This document shows, in pieces, positions 46,921-58,464 of a DNA stretch of 64,000 nt. Source of the stretch: Glandiceps talaboti (lineage: Eukaryota > Hemichordata > Enteropneusta > Spengelidae); NCBI RefSeq assembly GCF_964340395.1, contig NC_135557.1, positions 13,311,546-13,375,545 on the forward strand. Reading direction: 5' to 3'. Under the pieces are notes generated by a model. That model saw only the letters and a program-made list of their open reading frames with translations. It searched no databases and had not been told where the DNA came from. A program made the position numbers and the translations under genes. The stretch's first letter is position 1, and every line of letters begins with the position of its first letter.

Positions 46921-47802
46921 GGGGATGGAAATTTATTGGTGGGGTGGGGGTTGATTATATATCTGATTTAGGTTGTGATGAACAATTTATTTCCTCAATG
47001 TGATGGCTGTGTCTCCAAACTGACTTTTTTGACCCCATTTCTTACTTCGTTCTTCAACAGATTATCACTAATTCAGTTAATAAACAACATGCAAATATAA
47101 AAGTATCAAACACAAAGAAAATGTAGCAATGTTATGAAGATATTTATTATTTCTTGATACGAACGATAAAAAGTGGTACTAATAGCATTAAGCAAATCAT
47201 AAAATTTAAATCAATATTTGGCCAAATAGAGACGAGTGTTGTGCGTACATTTTTAGATTGTGCATTGTGAACCATTGCTCATTTGAAATGTCAGAAACAA
47301 AGAAGATAGTTATATTACAGATACGAATGCTGGGATAGGTTGCTATTTCACCTCACAGTTATTACAACATCTCCCATTCGTCTAAAATAGAAGTATGTGA
47401 TCTTCGATCACGAAGCCACCCATATTGGCCTACGAATGGTGAATGCAAGCTGTTTACCACATATGTTGTACAGTGTGGTAAAAAATCCGTTCGTTCTTTT
47501 TCAATATGGGATGGTATACCTCTACGTTTGATTGACCTTTTTATATCAGTATAAAATTGGCAATTGAGATTTTAAAACAAAATCAGAATGATACACATGG
47601 AAATCTAAAATAATTGAAAGTGTATCGAATTGTACAACTTGTAACACAAGGCAAGTGTTCAACAAATAAATTCACAAATCTCATTTGGAGAATTAATACA
47701 ATCACTTACTGTGAAAGATAATCTTAATATAGAATTGAAAATAGTCCTCAAAAATTAAGCTATCTTGGCCAATACGTCTAGAAATTCAGATTAAGATAAA
47801 TG

Positions 47803-47808
47803 TTTATT
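47803..47808 (-). promoter_or_regulatory. poly(A) signal of claudin-like gene C
   Basis: AATAAA on minus about 100 bases beyond the stop, at the position homologous to the gene A signal. Confidence 0.6.
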
Positions 47809-47906
47809 CAAATCTCTGTTGTGCGCACAGAGATAGAATATGATCATTTCCATGTTAACAATATACCAGCAGGTATTAATATCAAACAAACATTTAGAAA
47901 CTGCTA

Positions 47907-48123
47907 TTAATTCACTGTTTCATAATAATCTGCAGCCATATTATTACATGCAATGAGTCCTCCTCCGACTACGGCCAATGGAATGGCGATCCAGCCCAGG
48001 ATTATGGAATATCCAAACTTGTAGTCCAAGCCACTGGCGTCGTTCTCAGTCTTCAGGCCATACCACAAGGTTGCAATTAAGACAAATATTCCTGAGACAT
48101 GAGAGATAGACATTGTTAGTTGC

Positions 48124-48156
<33 letters not shown>

Positions 48157-51100
48157 TGTATGTATGTATGTATGTATGTATGTATGTATGTGTGTATGCA
48201 TGCATGCATGCATGTGTGTATGTATGTATGTATGTATGTATGTATGTATGTATGTATGTATGTATGTATGTATGCATGTATGTATGTATGTAGGTAGGTA
48301 GGTAGGTAGGTAGGTAGGTATGTACGTACGTACGTACGTACGGTATGTATGTATGTATGTATGTATGTATGTATGTATGTATGCATGTATGTATGTATGT
48401 ATGTATGTATGTATGTATGTATGTATGTACTCATGCACGCATATATGGTATGTATGTACTGTATGTATGTATGTATGTATGTATGTATGTATGTATGTAT
48501 GTATGTATGTATGTATGTATGTACACAAGTGTGGTATTTGTTACTCTGGATTACATATTACAGTAAAACACATACATATATATATATATAGTAATGTTGA
48601 TATACCTGTCAAAGCTATGAAACATCCAGACACAATCCTGGTTTTGTTCACAGTTTTCATGATTACAGCGTAAACACCAAAGATCAAAGCACCTACACAT
48701 ACCAAACAAGCTGTGACCATGAATGCACGGGAACCATAGACATATGCTGAAAAAGATGTACATTAGTTGTAATTGAGAAATCTATATACATATTAAACGT
48801 CACGTGATATCAATCCATCAAACAAAGGTATAGTGAAACGTTTAATGACTCTATAATCATCATTGTTATAATTACTTGTGAGTTCACAGAAAACTCTTAC
48901 TTGATAGTTCTTTAAGTATGTAAACACTTATCTCCCAAGAAGTCTGGTGAGGGCCATCCCCTTCAAAGGAGGAAACCGGAGTACCCAGGGAAACCCTCGT
49001 TGTTCGGTAGTCAAACTGAACGACACTTTTTTTACTTGCAGCGTGGTAAATTTTAATCAAAGTCTGAATGGGTTCGAACCTGGCCTCATTGGTAAGAGGC
49101 AAGTGGTTTCACCACTCGACCGCCGACACTCTTAGTAGCACACCCCAGGGAGGCACACATTCACGGTAATATGAACTGACGGGGTTGTTGTCATCACTGT
49201 AAATGTTGTAGGCGAAAGCGCCATCAGCGGTCATAGAAGGTTCCTCATAGTTGTCTACGAAATTCAGTAATGTCGATGTAACGGCTGTGGAGGAAATCAC
49301 AAGTCCTATAGAAAATAACCCTCTACAATTCCATTTGTCTAAAAATGTCCCTCAATCAATTTCATCTTTCTAGACATGGCCGTCTCCTCTGTCATAATTA
49401 AGATTACAATATTTCATAAACATGGCATTGCATATATGGTTTACAATACTGTCGGAAACCAGGGGTAATGTTATAGAAAGGTATACGGCTGCGGTTATAT
49501 GCAACTTATATGAATAACTTTTTCACGACAAAATCCCTAAATATGGGTTGACAATTTTGGGAGTGTGCTGGAAAGAGAATTGACAGCAGGGGGCACCTGG
49601 GGATACATAATTTTATTCAAAAAAAATCGCAGCCCCTTCCCCCTTGCGCTCTCAAAAAAATCATACCCCCCCCCCCCAATGAACCCAAGCATTTCGGTAG
49701 CTAACCCCCCCCCCCCCGCGGCTCGACATATTTTAATGTACAATTATAGAGAACCCCCCCCCCCTCCCACCCCTCCAGCCCGCTCCATTTCTGAGATTAC
49801 AGTATGGTACACTATACAATCAACTAACAGTGAAAATCAACTCCAGTGTCCATACATAACATGCGGAGATTTCTTTACAAATAGATGTATGTGGGCCTTA
49901 TAAAAAGTCTTACATAGGCTGTAACCTGAACTTGAAAATACTAATTAACCAGCAAGGATGTCTCTTTCACTCTTGATTCTGGGCAGAAATAGCATATCCC
50001 ATGATAGCTAATGGGGAAGGGTGTCCATGGTAAGCACTATATTTTGAAACTAAGGACATGTAGGAGGCTATTCAGTAGCATATAAAATTTCAAACCGTAC
50101 ACATTATCCAAAACCGTAGAGTACTTGAAAATTGTCTTCGATACCCCAATTTTACTCTCAATATAATAGTATACAACTGTATGGCTATATTACCTACATT
50201 TTAACTTATACAGCTGTATTTTGGCATACACACATTCCCTTGGCTATTGGCAAACTATTTCAGTATCCCCTTTCAGACCATCAGAATTATCAAGCCAACC
50301 CCTTTGAACCCTGTTTTTTTTCCATGCCTCGCCCCCCATCCCCCCACCGTAATTTCTGACCTCCGCCTAAGTACACGATTGTCGAGCACTTAGGGACCGG
50401 GCATAATTTACGGTAGGGGGGGCCTGGGGAGAAATTATCTCTGACTTGGTTTTTTTCCTGCCCCCCCCCCCCATCCATTGTGACCAAAATTTCACAGCCC
50501 CCCCCCTTTCAAAAGTATAAAAATTTCATGGCCCCCCCCCCCAAAAAAAAAAGAAAAAAGAAAAAAAGTGCACAATATCCTGCCCCCTACAATAACTAAA
50601 AAGAGTACAATTTTTTTTGTTACTGTAGCACAACTGTAATATTTCTTTTGGTACTACTATTATGTTACTATTTCAGTCCAAACAACTTAGTAGTTGTAGA
50701 GGAAGTTTTTTAAAAAACAAAACAAAATAAAACATTTTGACCATACATGTAATCATACACATGTGGTATAATCTTGTTTATTTCCCAACTAGACACCATA
50801 AGTAGTCATCACTTAATACCAAGGCATTTGATGTGGTGGTTTTAACTGTCATTCACTGATACATACACAGAAACACAGATACAGTGTAAACACACATTCA
50901 CATTCTAGATTTGTGAAAAACTGTAGTGGGGACATTTGTGGGGAGTATCTAAGGACATCACATCACCTACATAGTGTATTCAAATATCTATTTATACTCA
51001 TAACACAATAACTATCTAATGTCAGACATTTGTGATGTCATGAAGTGCTAACAAACTAAGGATTTTATGCACACTGAGGTCTGACAAATATAGCTTTCAC

Positions 51101-52222
51101 TTTCCTACACCAAATGCATTACCAATACACATGTAAATGTAAGACATTTGTGACTTCATGAAAGTGCAAAGAAATTCAGAATGTTGTTGAATACTTAGAT
51201 GTAATCAATATGTTTTCAGTTCCAAAACCATACATATTTAAACCTATAGTGTCGGGCAAATATTTCAATGAAGTAACCAAGGACATATATGAGAGTGCCT
51301 ATGTAGCAAAGCAGTCTAAATTCATGGAGTACTTGAACACCCAAAGGGCTTTTCACTGGGAAACAAATCAAAAGATGACAAAATTAGGAAAACAAATCGA
51401 AATGATAGATAGTGAATTTGTGAACAGATACGTTACACTGCCTGTTGATCTGAATGTGAAGGATGTTACCAGAGTCACAAAGGTGCTACAAGATCTTCAG
51501 AATTCACATAAAAGTCTAGAAGAACTACATGATCTATTAGAAAACAGGAGAAGGGAACTGTTTGATGACAATCACAGTGAGCGGCCATTTGCTGGTAGTG
51601 AAAACAAATATATAACAAGTAAACTCGATACTCTGAAACATTGGCTTGGTTTAGTGAAAGCCAAACAAAATGATGTTTCTCATACAAGTGACATCATTGC
51701 AAGAAGATTCCCACAGAATGAAGTTGTTGTTAGCGAACGACACAGGAAGACAAGGAGAAAGAAGGAAAATAAAATAAAAGTAAGAAGAAGGAAAGAGAAA
51801 AGAACAATTAGTCAAGCAAAAAGACTGTTGTTAACTGTTTTTAGTGAGCAACTTGTGGATAAGGTTGTAGGAAAATACGGCCAGAAGACAACTACCAAAG
51901 TTAGTGCAAAGTCACTGATGAAAAAACACTTAACACCACGCAGACATCTAAATGCTTTACAATATTTAGTACAGATAGATACATTTGATGATGCTGAGGA
52001 GGGAAATAGTTTAATTTCACTGGTTTTAGATAGAAAGAAAGACAAGTCTTGCCTCACATCTTCAGACTCTAGTGAGTCTGAGAGTGAAACTCAAGAATAG
52101 TGTCAAGGAAAGAAATAAAACACCTATCTAAATTAATCTGGCCATACGTTTTTGTATTTACATTTTTCACCAAAAGGTCACTTTTTAATCACATAAATTA
52201 CAGGTCCTATGCTAGTATATTA

Positions 52223-52304
<82 letters not shown>

Positions 52305-52487
52305 AGGGTAGAAGAAAATCAAGTCGGGTTTGATATACATCAACATATCCTGACGAGTGATTTACTCAGGAAACAGGCTTGCAGAGACGAAAAACCCGAC
52401 TTCATTTTCTTCTACCCTCAACATATAGTCCGCTCTGCATGCAGACGTATCGAGCACTGTGCTACGGATAAATCTTACCACTGACAT

Positions 52488-52580
<93 letters not shown>

Positions 52581-52599
52581 CATAGGACCTGTACTTTAT

Positions 52600-52694
<95 letters not shown>

Positions 52695-52778
52695 GTATCC
52701 TTGATGGTAATTACACACTGAACCTCTTTCCACAGTGCTAAAATGTATGTATGTATGTATGTATACATATGTGTGTGT

Positions 52779-52813
<35 letters not shown>

Positions 52814-53850
52814 CAACTTGGAGTATATAAGAGTAATTCAGGGTGTATCAAATTATTCTTGAGTAGTGTTTTTATGCTTCACTAAATAGGTACATACAAA
52901 CGTATGATCAGTAGTACTTTGTATTGAATCCTGTAATGGACAGGTAACCAGCGGAGGTCAGAAAGAACCGGTGTGATGTGATCTGTTTAGGGTCGCTCGG
53001 CGTCGGTTTGATTAGCACGATACGGCGTAATATCCCTGACGCTGAACAGGAACAATTACAGTGGATCAATGTAAAAAGTTAGAGAAAGCTCTTGCAAAGA
53101 GATACGTCTTGACGTCCTTGAATTTATCGACAGTTGATAACGAAGAACGAAGTTCAAGTGTTATACCGTTTACTAAGACTGGCGCTAGCTGCTTGCGAGA
53201 ACGCACGCTTACCGTATGACTTTGTATTACAATTTGGAACATGGAGTATACTTTTGTTATTTGCGCGCGAAATTGTGGGTTTACTGTTAATTAAGTCAGC
53301 GATGTAACCAGGAGTAGTGTTATTGAGTGCCTTGTATGTGATCAGTAGTACTTTGTATTGAATCCTGTAATGGACAGGTAACCAGCGGAGGTCAGAAAGA
53401 ACCGGTGTGATGTGATCTGTTTAGATCTCCTCCGGCTTCGCCCAGTTCTCCTTTTCGATTGCAGCGTACGGCGTTTGTAGTGTTGTAGCTTGGGTTGGCT
53501 CCCCCACCCACAAAAAGGAGGAGAGGGTAACGTAGTAGGGTGGTAGACTTCGACATAAAGCAACTTTAAATTGAAATTAGATCTGTTCTGCGAAACACGT
53601 TTAAAGTGAAAATATCTCAGTTCTGTAAGAGGAATGGTAGAAACTCACCTGGGAGATCATCATTTCCTAAAGCATCACAATCATGTACGCCACCATATTC
53701 ATTTGGAGTACATACACGCCATAATCCAGCGTTAGAAGATCCTCCATCAACGTCAATTACAAACCAATAATCGGTTACTGTACAGACGATGTACAGAATA
53801 GCAGCTATGGCAGAACTGGCCAAGCCCGTAACCACTTGGATTCGAGACAT
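47907..53850 (-). CDS. claudin/PMP22-family four-TM protein, gene C (3 exons)
   Basis: The exons are 53649-53850, 48606-48746 and 47907-48091, with GT/AG borders and phase 1 introns. The product has 175 residues. Exon 1 is one codon longer than in A and B and more diverged ([17 protein letters not shown]), but it keeps W, GLW and both Cys. Intron 1 is 4.9 kb and contains C-rich sequence, an orphan plus-strand ORF, Penelope-like termini and a LINE fragment. The CCAAT/TATA-like block ahead of genes A and B is missing here, so its promoter may differ. Confidence 0.85.
48122..48521. repeat. (GTAT)n microsatellite in intron 2 of gene C
   Basis: About 400 bases of GTAT with GCAT, GTAG and GTAC blocks lie close to the exon 3 acceptor. 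Confidence 0.95.
48820..49640. other. intron 1 of gene C, non-coding
   Basis: Sequence related to intron 1 of genes A and B (GAAGTC-GTGAGGGCCATCCC, CAAACTGAACGACAC). No gene was seen. Confidence 0.55.
49641..50560. repeat. C-homopolymer-rich region
   Basis: Many C-runs of 7-12 bases (49665-49765, 50460-50545) break up otherwise AT-rich sequence. Proline-rich frames here are artefacts. Confidence 0.75.
51210..52100 (+). CDS. uncharacterised basic, probably coiled-coil protein
   Basis: Uninterrupted frame of 296 residues on plus inside intron 1 of minus-strand gene C. I do not recognise the family. Residues 85-118 look helical and heptad-like. Residues 177-198 form a dense Lys/Arg cluster that could be a nuclear localisation signal. 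Residues 204-250 are helical and basic, and the C-terminus (283-296) is Ser/Glu-rich and acidic. An AATAAA at 52114-52119 follows the stop directly. The ATG at 51210 overlaps TTTTCAG, so the frame may be the last exon of a spliced gene. Its length, codon-like composition and lack of repeats argue against chance. Confidence 0.6.
   Translation: MFSVPKPYIFKPIVSGKYFNEVTKDIYESAYVAKQSKFMEYLNTQRAFHWETNQKMTKLGKQIEMIDSEFVNRYVTLPVDLNVKDVTRVTKVLQDLQNSHKSLEELHDLLENRRRELFDDNHSERPFAGSENKYITSKLDTLKHWLGLVKAKQNDVSHTSDIIARRFPQNEVVVSERHRKTRRKKENKIKVRRRKEKRTISQAKRLLLTVFSEQLVDKVVGKYGQKTTTKVSAKSLMKKHLTPRRHLNALQYLVQIDTFDDAEEGNSLISLVLDRKKDKSCLTSSDSSESESETQE
52114..52119 (+). promoter_or_regulatory. poly(A) signal of the orphan ORF
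   Basis: AATAAA starts 14 bases after the TAG stop. Confidence 0.55.
52226..52688. mobile_element. Penelope-like end: palindrome, mutated hammerhead and motif between (TA)n tracts
   Basis: (TA)n at about 52226-52300 precedes inverted arms 52296-52331 and 52392-52427 (one mismatch in 36). The 60-nt loop contains CTGACGA (52350-52356), GTGA...TCAG, and GAAAC; the closing stem II pair and the cleavage triplet (GCA for GTA) are mutated. The terminal motif follows (52431-52482, GCTCTGCATGC...GAGCACTGTG...CTTACC), then (TA)n at 52491-52579 and 52603-52688. Confidence 0.72.
52740..52812. repeat. (GTAT)n and (TG)n microsatellite
   Basis: A short GTAT block followed by a TG block. Confidence 0.9.
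52905..53424 (+). repeat. 86-bp perfect direct repeats, 434-bp period
   Basis: 52905-52990 and 53339-53424 are identical over 86 bp. Both encode the same LINE segment on minus. Confidence 0.9.
53040..53421 (-). pseudogene. LINE reverse-transcriptase C-terminal fragment
   Basis: On minus the frame reads [20 protein letters not shown], then [30 protein letters not shown] and, after a frameshift near 53188, [13 protein letters not shown] and [13 protein letters not shown] to a stop near 53060. This is the conserved end of non-LTR retrotransposon RT proteins (L2/CR1-like HITP...LPV..R and YGxRAFS...AP patterns). It is 5'-truncated and inactive. Confidence 0.8.
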
Positions 53851-54178
53851 ATTTAGTGGTGGTTAAAGGTGTACAAAGTTGCCCAGGACATAAAACAAGC
53901 AGACAGAATTTGCAAACTGAGGGTGAACTAGGTCAATATCAGACTCCTTAGTACACCTGTAATGTGTTTGACAAGACTAACCTATGAATCAATCATTTAA
54001 TATGTCGATGGTGGATTTTTGGTTTGGTATATTCAGCTAGCCAGGGGGATGGATACCTGTAATGTTCCCGATTTTAGCAATGCTGTTGCCACCCGGACAG
54101 AGAGCCAGACGGAGCTCCAGCCAGCCAGACATCAATCCAGCCAGCCAGCCAGAGACAGACAGTCTGCCTCCCTGCCAG

Positions 54179-54179
54179 T

Positions 54180-54229
<50 letters not shown>

Positions 54230-54242
54230 TACATACATACAT

Positions 54243-54296
<54 letters not shown>

Positions 54297-54370
54297 GGAT
54301 GTATGGGGGCGGACCGGCAGACTGACGAACAGACTGACGAACAGACAGACAGACAGACAGACAGACAGAC
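54179..54370. repeat. (GACA)n and (CATA)n microsatellite
   Basis: GACA blocks flank a short CATA block. A CCAG-rich stretch precedes it at about 54116-54160. Confidence 0.93.
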
Positions 54371-54419
54371 CTATCGATACCCTTTTTTACCAATCCATAC
54401 AACAGACTTATATGCTAAT

Positions 54420-55660
54420 TATGCGAAAACTTTAATACAATCGACAATAAAGTGGTACAATGTAATATAGCAGCAGTAAAACACATGAGGTTGGTATATC
54501 ACGTGATGGAATGACATGACCAAGGAATATATCATTTAGTAGAACGAAAGGCTTACAACGCTGTGCAACCCATGCCTGTATTCACCATTCCTAGGCCAGT
54601 GGATGGTTTTATACTTAATTAATATGCGACGATATTTGAATATTTATCGAATTGTTGTGCTGAAATAAAGCACTGCAGTATTGTGATATTATTTCATTCT
54701 ACGACGAACAGTAAATATCATACACTTATTGACTGGTTATAAGGGCAACAACTATTTCTAGATTTTGAAACTCAAGGGAAAAAAGTTGTTAACTAACAGC
54801 ACAAGGGGTAATGTTGCTATCCATTTAGTGGAAAACAATATGTTAAGGTAAACAAACTAGCGATTACTTGATATGTTATCTGTTTACACGGACGATACAA
54901 TGTGGCATTGATAGTATGAGCCAAACGACAAAATAAAACATGTTTTTTTATTTTTTGAGGCAAAGTGGAAGTATTGTATTGTAATGTCATTGGTCCAGAT
55001 TTTGAAATGTAGCAGTGTGACTAACCTTTAAGGCAAGACTGAAGAACACTAAGTCCTAATATTATAGATTGTGAACCATTCCTCGTTTTAGATATTAGCA
55101 GATGACTGTGGTATTAGGCTATGTATATTAGGGTAAGTCACTGTTTCACCTCCACGTTTTTACAAAATTTATTTGTTGTATAGAATATTGCCTTCTAGTT
55201 GATAAAGCTCTCGTGTGCAGCGACTGATAACCAAGATTATTTCCCAATGGAGTCATTTCAGTGTGTTTGTTCTAAGAAACATTGGTGTCGTCCACACTCG
55301 AAGTCGATGCAATTACATTCATATATTCTATTTATTTCGGGAGTAAACTGACTACATATTGCAATAAACTGATAGTAGTGATACCACAGTTGGAACAAAC
55401 AAATGCTATTCAAAGGTTATCTGCACATGAAATTTGGAAATTACCCATGAAATAGCAACTTTTTCTTCAGCGATACTTGATGTAATTTTTCGGATGATAT
55501 ATATTTACCCGACGAGTGTCAAAATGATTGGTTGGTGTACTAAAAAGATACCACGTGCCAGACAATATCACAATTTATTGCCCAACCTCGGATTATATAA
55601 CTATAACACCTTACATTTGGCGTCTGCATCATCATATTTTAGTAAACAGCAATTTCAGTC
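54420..55660. repeat. 3' flank region of gene D, distantly paralogous
   Basis: The segments 54890-54945 and 55010-55165 resemble 38170-38460 in the gene B flank. No gene was seen. Confidence 0.5.
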
Positions 55661-55668
55661 TCATTGAC

Positions 55669-55704
55669 CATAGACCCTCCACCAACGGTGGTGGAGGATC
55701 TATG
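55669..55704. repeat. short hairpin
   Basis: CATAGACCCTCCACCA and TGGTGGAGGATCTATG pair around ACGG. Confidence 0.7.
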
Positions 55705-55739
55705 CATTGACCAAGTACTTTCGAAGTATAATTTTGTAC

Positions 55740-56170
55740 ATTTGTATACCTAATTTGCATATCGCTCATGACATCATTATGTTTAACATTTCTTCATCCA
55801 AAAAGACACATTTTAGCCCTAATTTGCATATTACTGAAAGAATCATCATTTCATGAACAACACTTAATCTACACACTCCTAAGCACGTTTCCACTCAATT
55901 TTAGACCTATCTACCCAGTAGTTTTTTATTTAAGTTTTCTACCAAAAACGACATTATATACCCAAATCACACACCTTCGATATGATCATTTCGTTTTAAA
56001 CACCTTCCCAACTAGACACCAAAGGAATATTCCTCAATCTGGTGATTTTTGAGTTTAAGTCGGACACACACAAACACACACACACACACACACACATACA
56101 TACATACATACATACATACATACATACATACATACATACATACATACATACATACATACATACATACATA
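55740..56170 (+). repeat. dispersed repeat followed by (CA)n and (CATA)n
   Basis: 55740-56060 is related to 41740-42010. It runs directly into a microsatellite at 56070-56170. Confidence 0.7.
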
Positions 56171-56471
56171 CAGAGACAGACACCACACCATGCCTGTAGC
56201 ACTAATCAACCTTATCAGTTCAGTTGTGCTTGTAATATAATAGCCAAACTAACAGGAAGAAATCTATATCTAAGGGAATGATAATCCAAATATAATGTTT
56301 GAACAAGTTCCATAAAAACAGTATTCTCCACTCATAAGGTTATGTCTATCAAAAAAGATTAAAAAATAACATGCTTAATGAACTAACTGTTGTGAAAACA
56401 GAGGCAATATTTATGACCATGCTAGCAATGTTATTATATACTGAGGTTTAACAAACACATAGCAATACTTC

Positions 56472-57328
56472 TTAGTGCATTAGCCGCTCATGGTCATGTT
56501 CTTCAACCATACCATAACGAGCAATGACACCTCCTCCGAAGATGGCAAATGGAATGGAGATCCAGCCTAGGATTATGGAATATCCAAACTTGAAGTATGG
56601 GCCTTTGACTTCGCTCTGACTCTCCAGGCCATACCACAATGTTCCAATTACGACAAATATCCCTATGAGGTACGAAACATACACAATGTTACAGTTTTAT
56701 GTATGTATGTATGTATGTATATAGGTATCATGTATGTATGTATGTATGTAATGTATGTATGTATGTATGTATGTATGTATGTATGTATGTATGTATGTAT
56801 GTATGTATGTATGTATGTATACTATGTATGTATGTATGTATGTATGTATGTATGTATGTATGTATGTATGTATGTGTGTGTATGTATGTATATATGTATC
56901 TATGTATCTATGTACGTATATATGTAGTATGTATGTATGTATGTATGTATGTATGTATGTACGTACGTACGTACGTACGTACGTACGTATGTATGTATGT
57001 ATGTATGTATGTGGTTACGTATGCATGTGTGTGTGTATGTGTGTATGTATGTATGTATGTATGTATGTATCTATGTATGTATGTATGTATATATGTATGT
57101 ATATAAGTATGTGTGTACGTACGTACGTATGCATGTGTGTGTATGTATATATGTATTATGTATGTATGTATGTATGTATGTATGTATGTATGTATTTATG
57201 TATGTATGCGTGCGTGTGTGCATGTATGCAAGTGTGTATGTATGTGTACGAATGTATGTACATACGTGTGCGTATTTGTATGTATATGTAATTGTATGTA
57301 TGAATGTGTGTATGTCTATGTATGTATG

Positions 57329-57360
<32 letters not shown>

Positions 57361-57636
57361 TGTATGTATGTACGTACGTACGTACGTACATATGTGTATG
57401 TGTGTATATATGTGTATGTGCATATTAATTTGGTATTTTTACTCTGGCTTATTTATCTATTGACATATGCATGTATATATGCAATGGTAACATACCTGCC
57501 AAAGCTATGGCACATCCAGAAACAATCTTGGCTTTGTTCATAGTTTTCATGATTACGGTATATAGACCAAGGATCAAAGCACCACCATACATCAAACAAG
57601 CTATGATCATGAACGCACGGGAACCATAGACACTTG
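56472..57636 (-). CDS. claudin/PMP22-family protein, gene D (exons 2 and 3 only)
   Basis: Exon 2 is 57496-57636 (141 nt) and exon 3 is 56472-56662 (191 nt including stop), in the same phase as genes A-C. They encode TM2 (FMIIACLMYGGALILGLY), TM3 (GIFVVIGTLWYGLES) and TM4 ([19 protein letters not shown]), with a distinct tail ending RLMH. Exon 1 with the W-GLW-C-C loop is not found up to 64000. It may lie beyond the DIRS element, which would then sit in intron 1, or it may be lost. Confidence 0.78.
56697..57422. repeat. (GTAT)n microsatellite in intron 2 of gene D
   Basis: About 725 bases of GTAT with GTAC, GTGT and ATGT variants, the longest of the four intron 2 tracts. Confidence 0.95.
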
Positions 57637-57779
57637 CTGAAAAAGATGTACAGGTTTGTAATTGAGAAATCTGTATACCAATTAAAGGTCACGTGAGAGC
57701 AATCCCTCAACCACAGTTATAGGGACAGTTATTGAGAAAAATGTTGTAATGCATATTATCACCGACGGAAAAAATATTT

Positions 57780-58054
57780 TAATATCATTGAATGTTAATC
57801 AATAAAATAGCACCAATGGCGTTGTAGCAAAAAAACTGGAGTTGGCTGTTGCTATGGAGATGGCATTGATGCTAAGGATATTTGCATACATTTTGGAATC
57901 TTCGTTAACTTGCGGAGGTAGGATTTTCAGAGTCATCTAGATGGGGCTATTGTTCATTGTACGTAGCCATATTTCCTCCGCACAGTGCACACGTTTCGAG
58001 AAGGAAGGGGCGACTTATTCATGTATGGAAGCAGGCTAGGACTAGTAAAACAGT
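57780..58054. other. sequence between gene D exon 2 and the DIRS terminus
   Basis: 57805-57905 shares the CCAATGGCGTTGTAGCA repeat with intron 1 of gene B. The outer border of the DIRS element within 57910-58054 could not be placed. Confidence 0.5.
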
Positions 58055-58415
58055 AGAATTGAAGTTTCTACCGAAACTAATTTCTGTGAGACATGATACT
58101 TACCTGTTGGCAAAATACTGATGGGTAACCCGCATTAATTCCTCCAATCCATGCCAAGAAATTTTTGGCCCCGCCCCCTCCACCATACCTGGCTCCATAT
58201 TTGGTTAGCTTAGTCTCCCGCCTAAGTGGCAGTTAGCGCATGCGTACTTGTGTCTTTTATCGCTCCAAGAGGACAAAAATTTCACAAGGAGACTGTGGGG
58301 AAGGTGGGAGGGAGCTCAACAGGTAAGTATCATGTCTCACAGAAATTAGTTTCGGTAGAAACTTCAATTCTGTTCGACTATGATACTTACCTGTTGGCAA
58401 AATACTGATGGGTAA
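58055..58415. repeat. DIRS 3' terminal repeat complex
   Basis: A perfect 55-bp inverted repeat (58055-58109 and 58317-58371) overlaps a perfect 36-bp direct repeat (58093-58128 and 58380-58415, containing TACCTGTTGGCAAAATACTG). Such interleaved repeats are expected at DIRS ends, where they allow a circular product to be formed. Confidence 0.85.
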
Positions 58416-58464
58416 AAACCCGAATGTGTCAGACTGAAAGGAGGTGGGAGTCTACCACCATATC

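Noticed and set aside
56699-57463. Frames of up to 178 codons of Met-Tyr-Val-Cys repeats
   Set aside because: They are the microsatellite in intron 2 of gene D.
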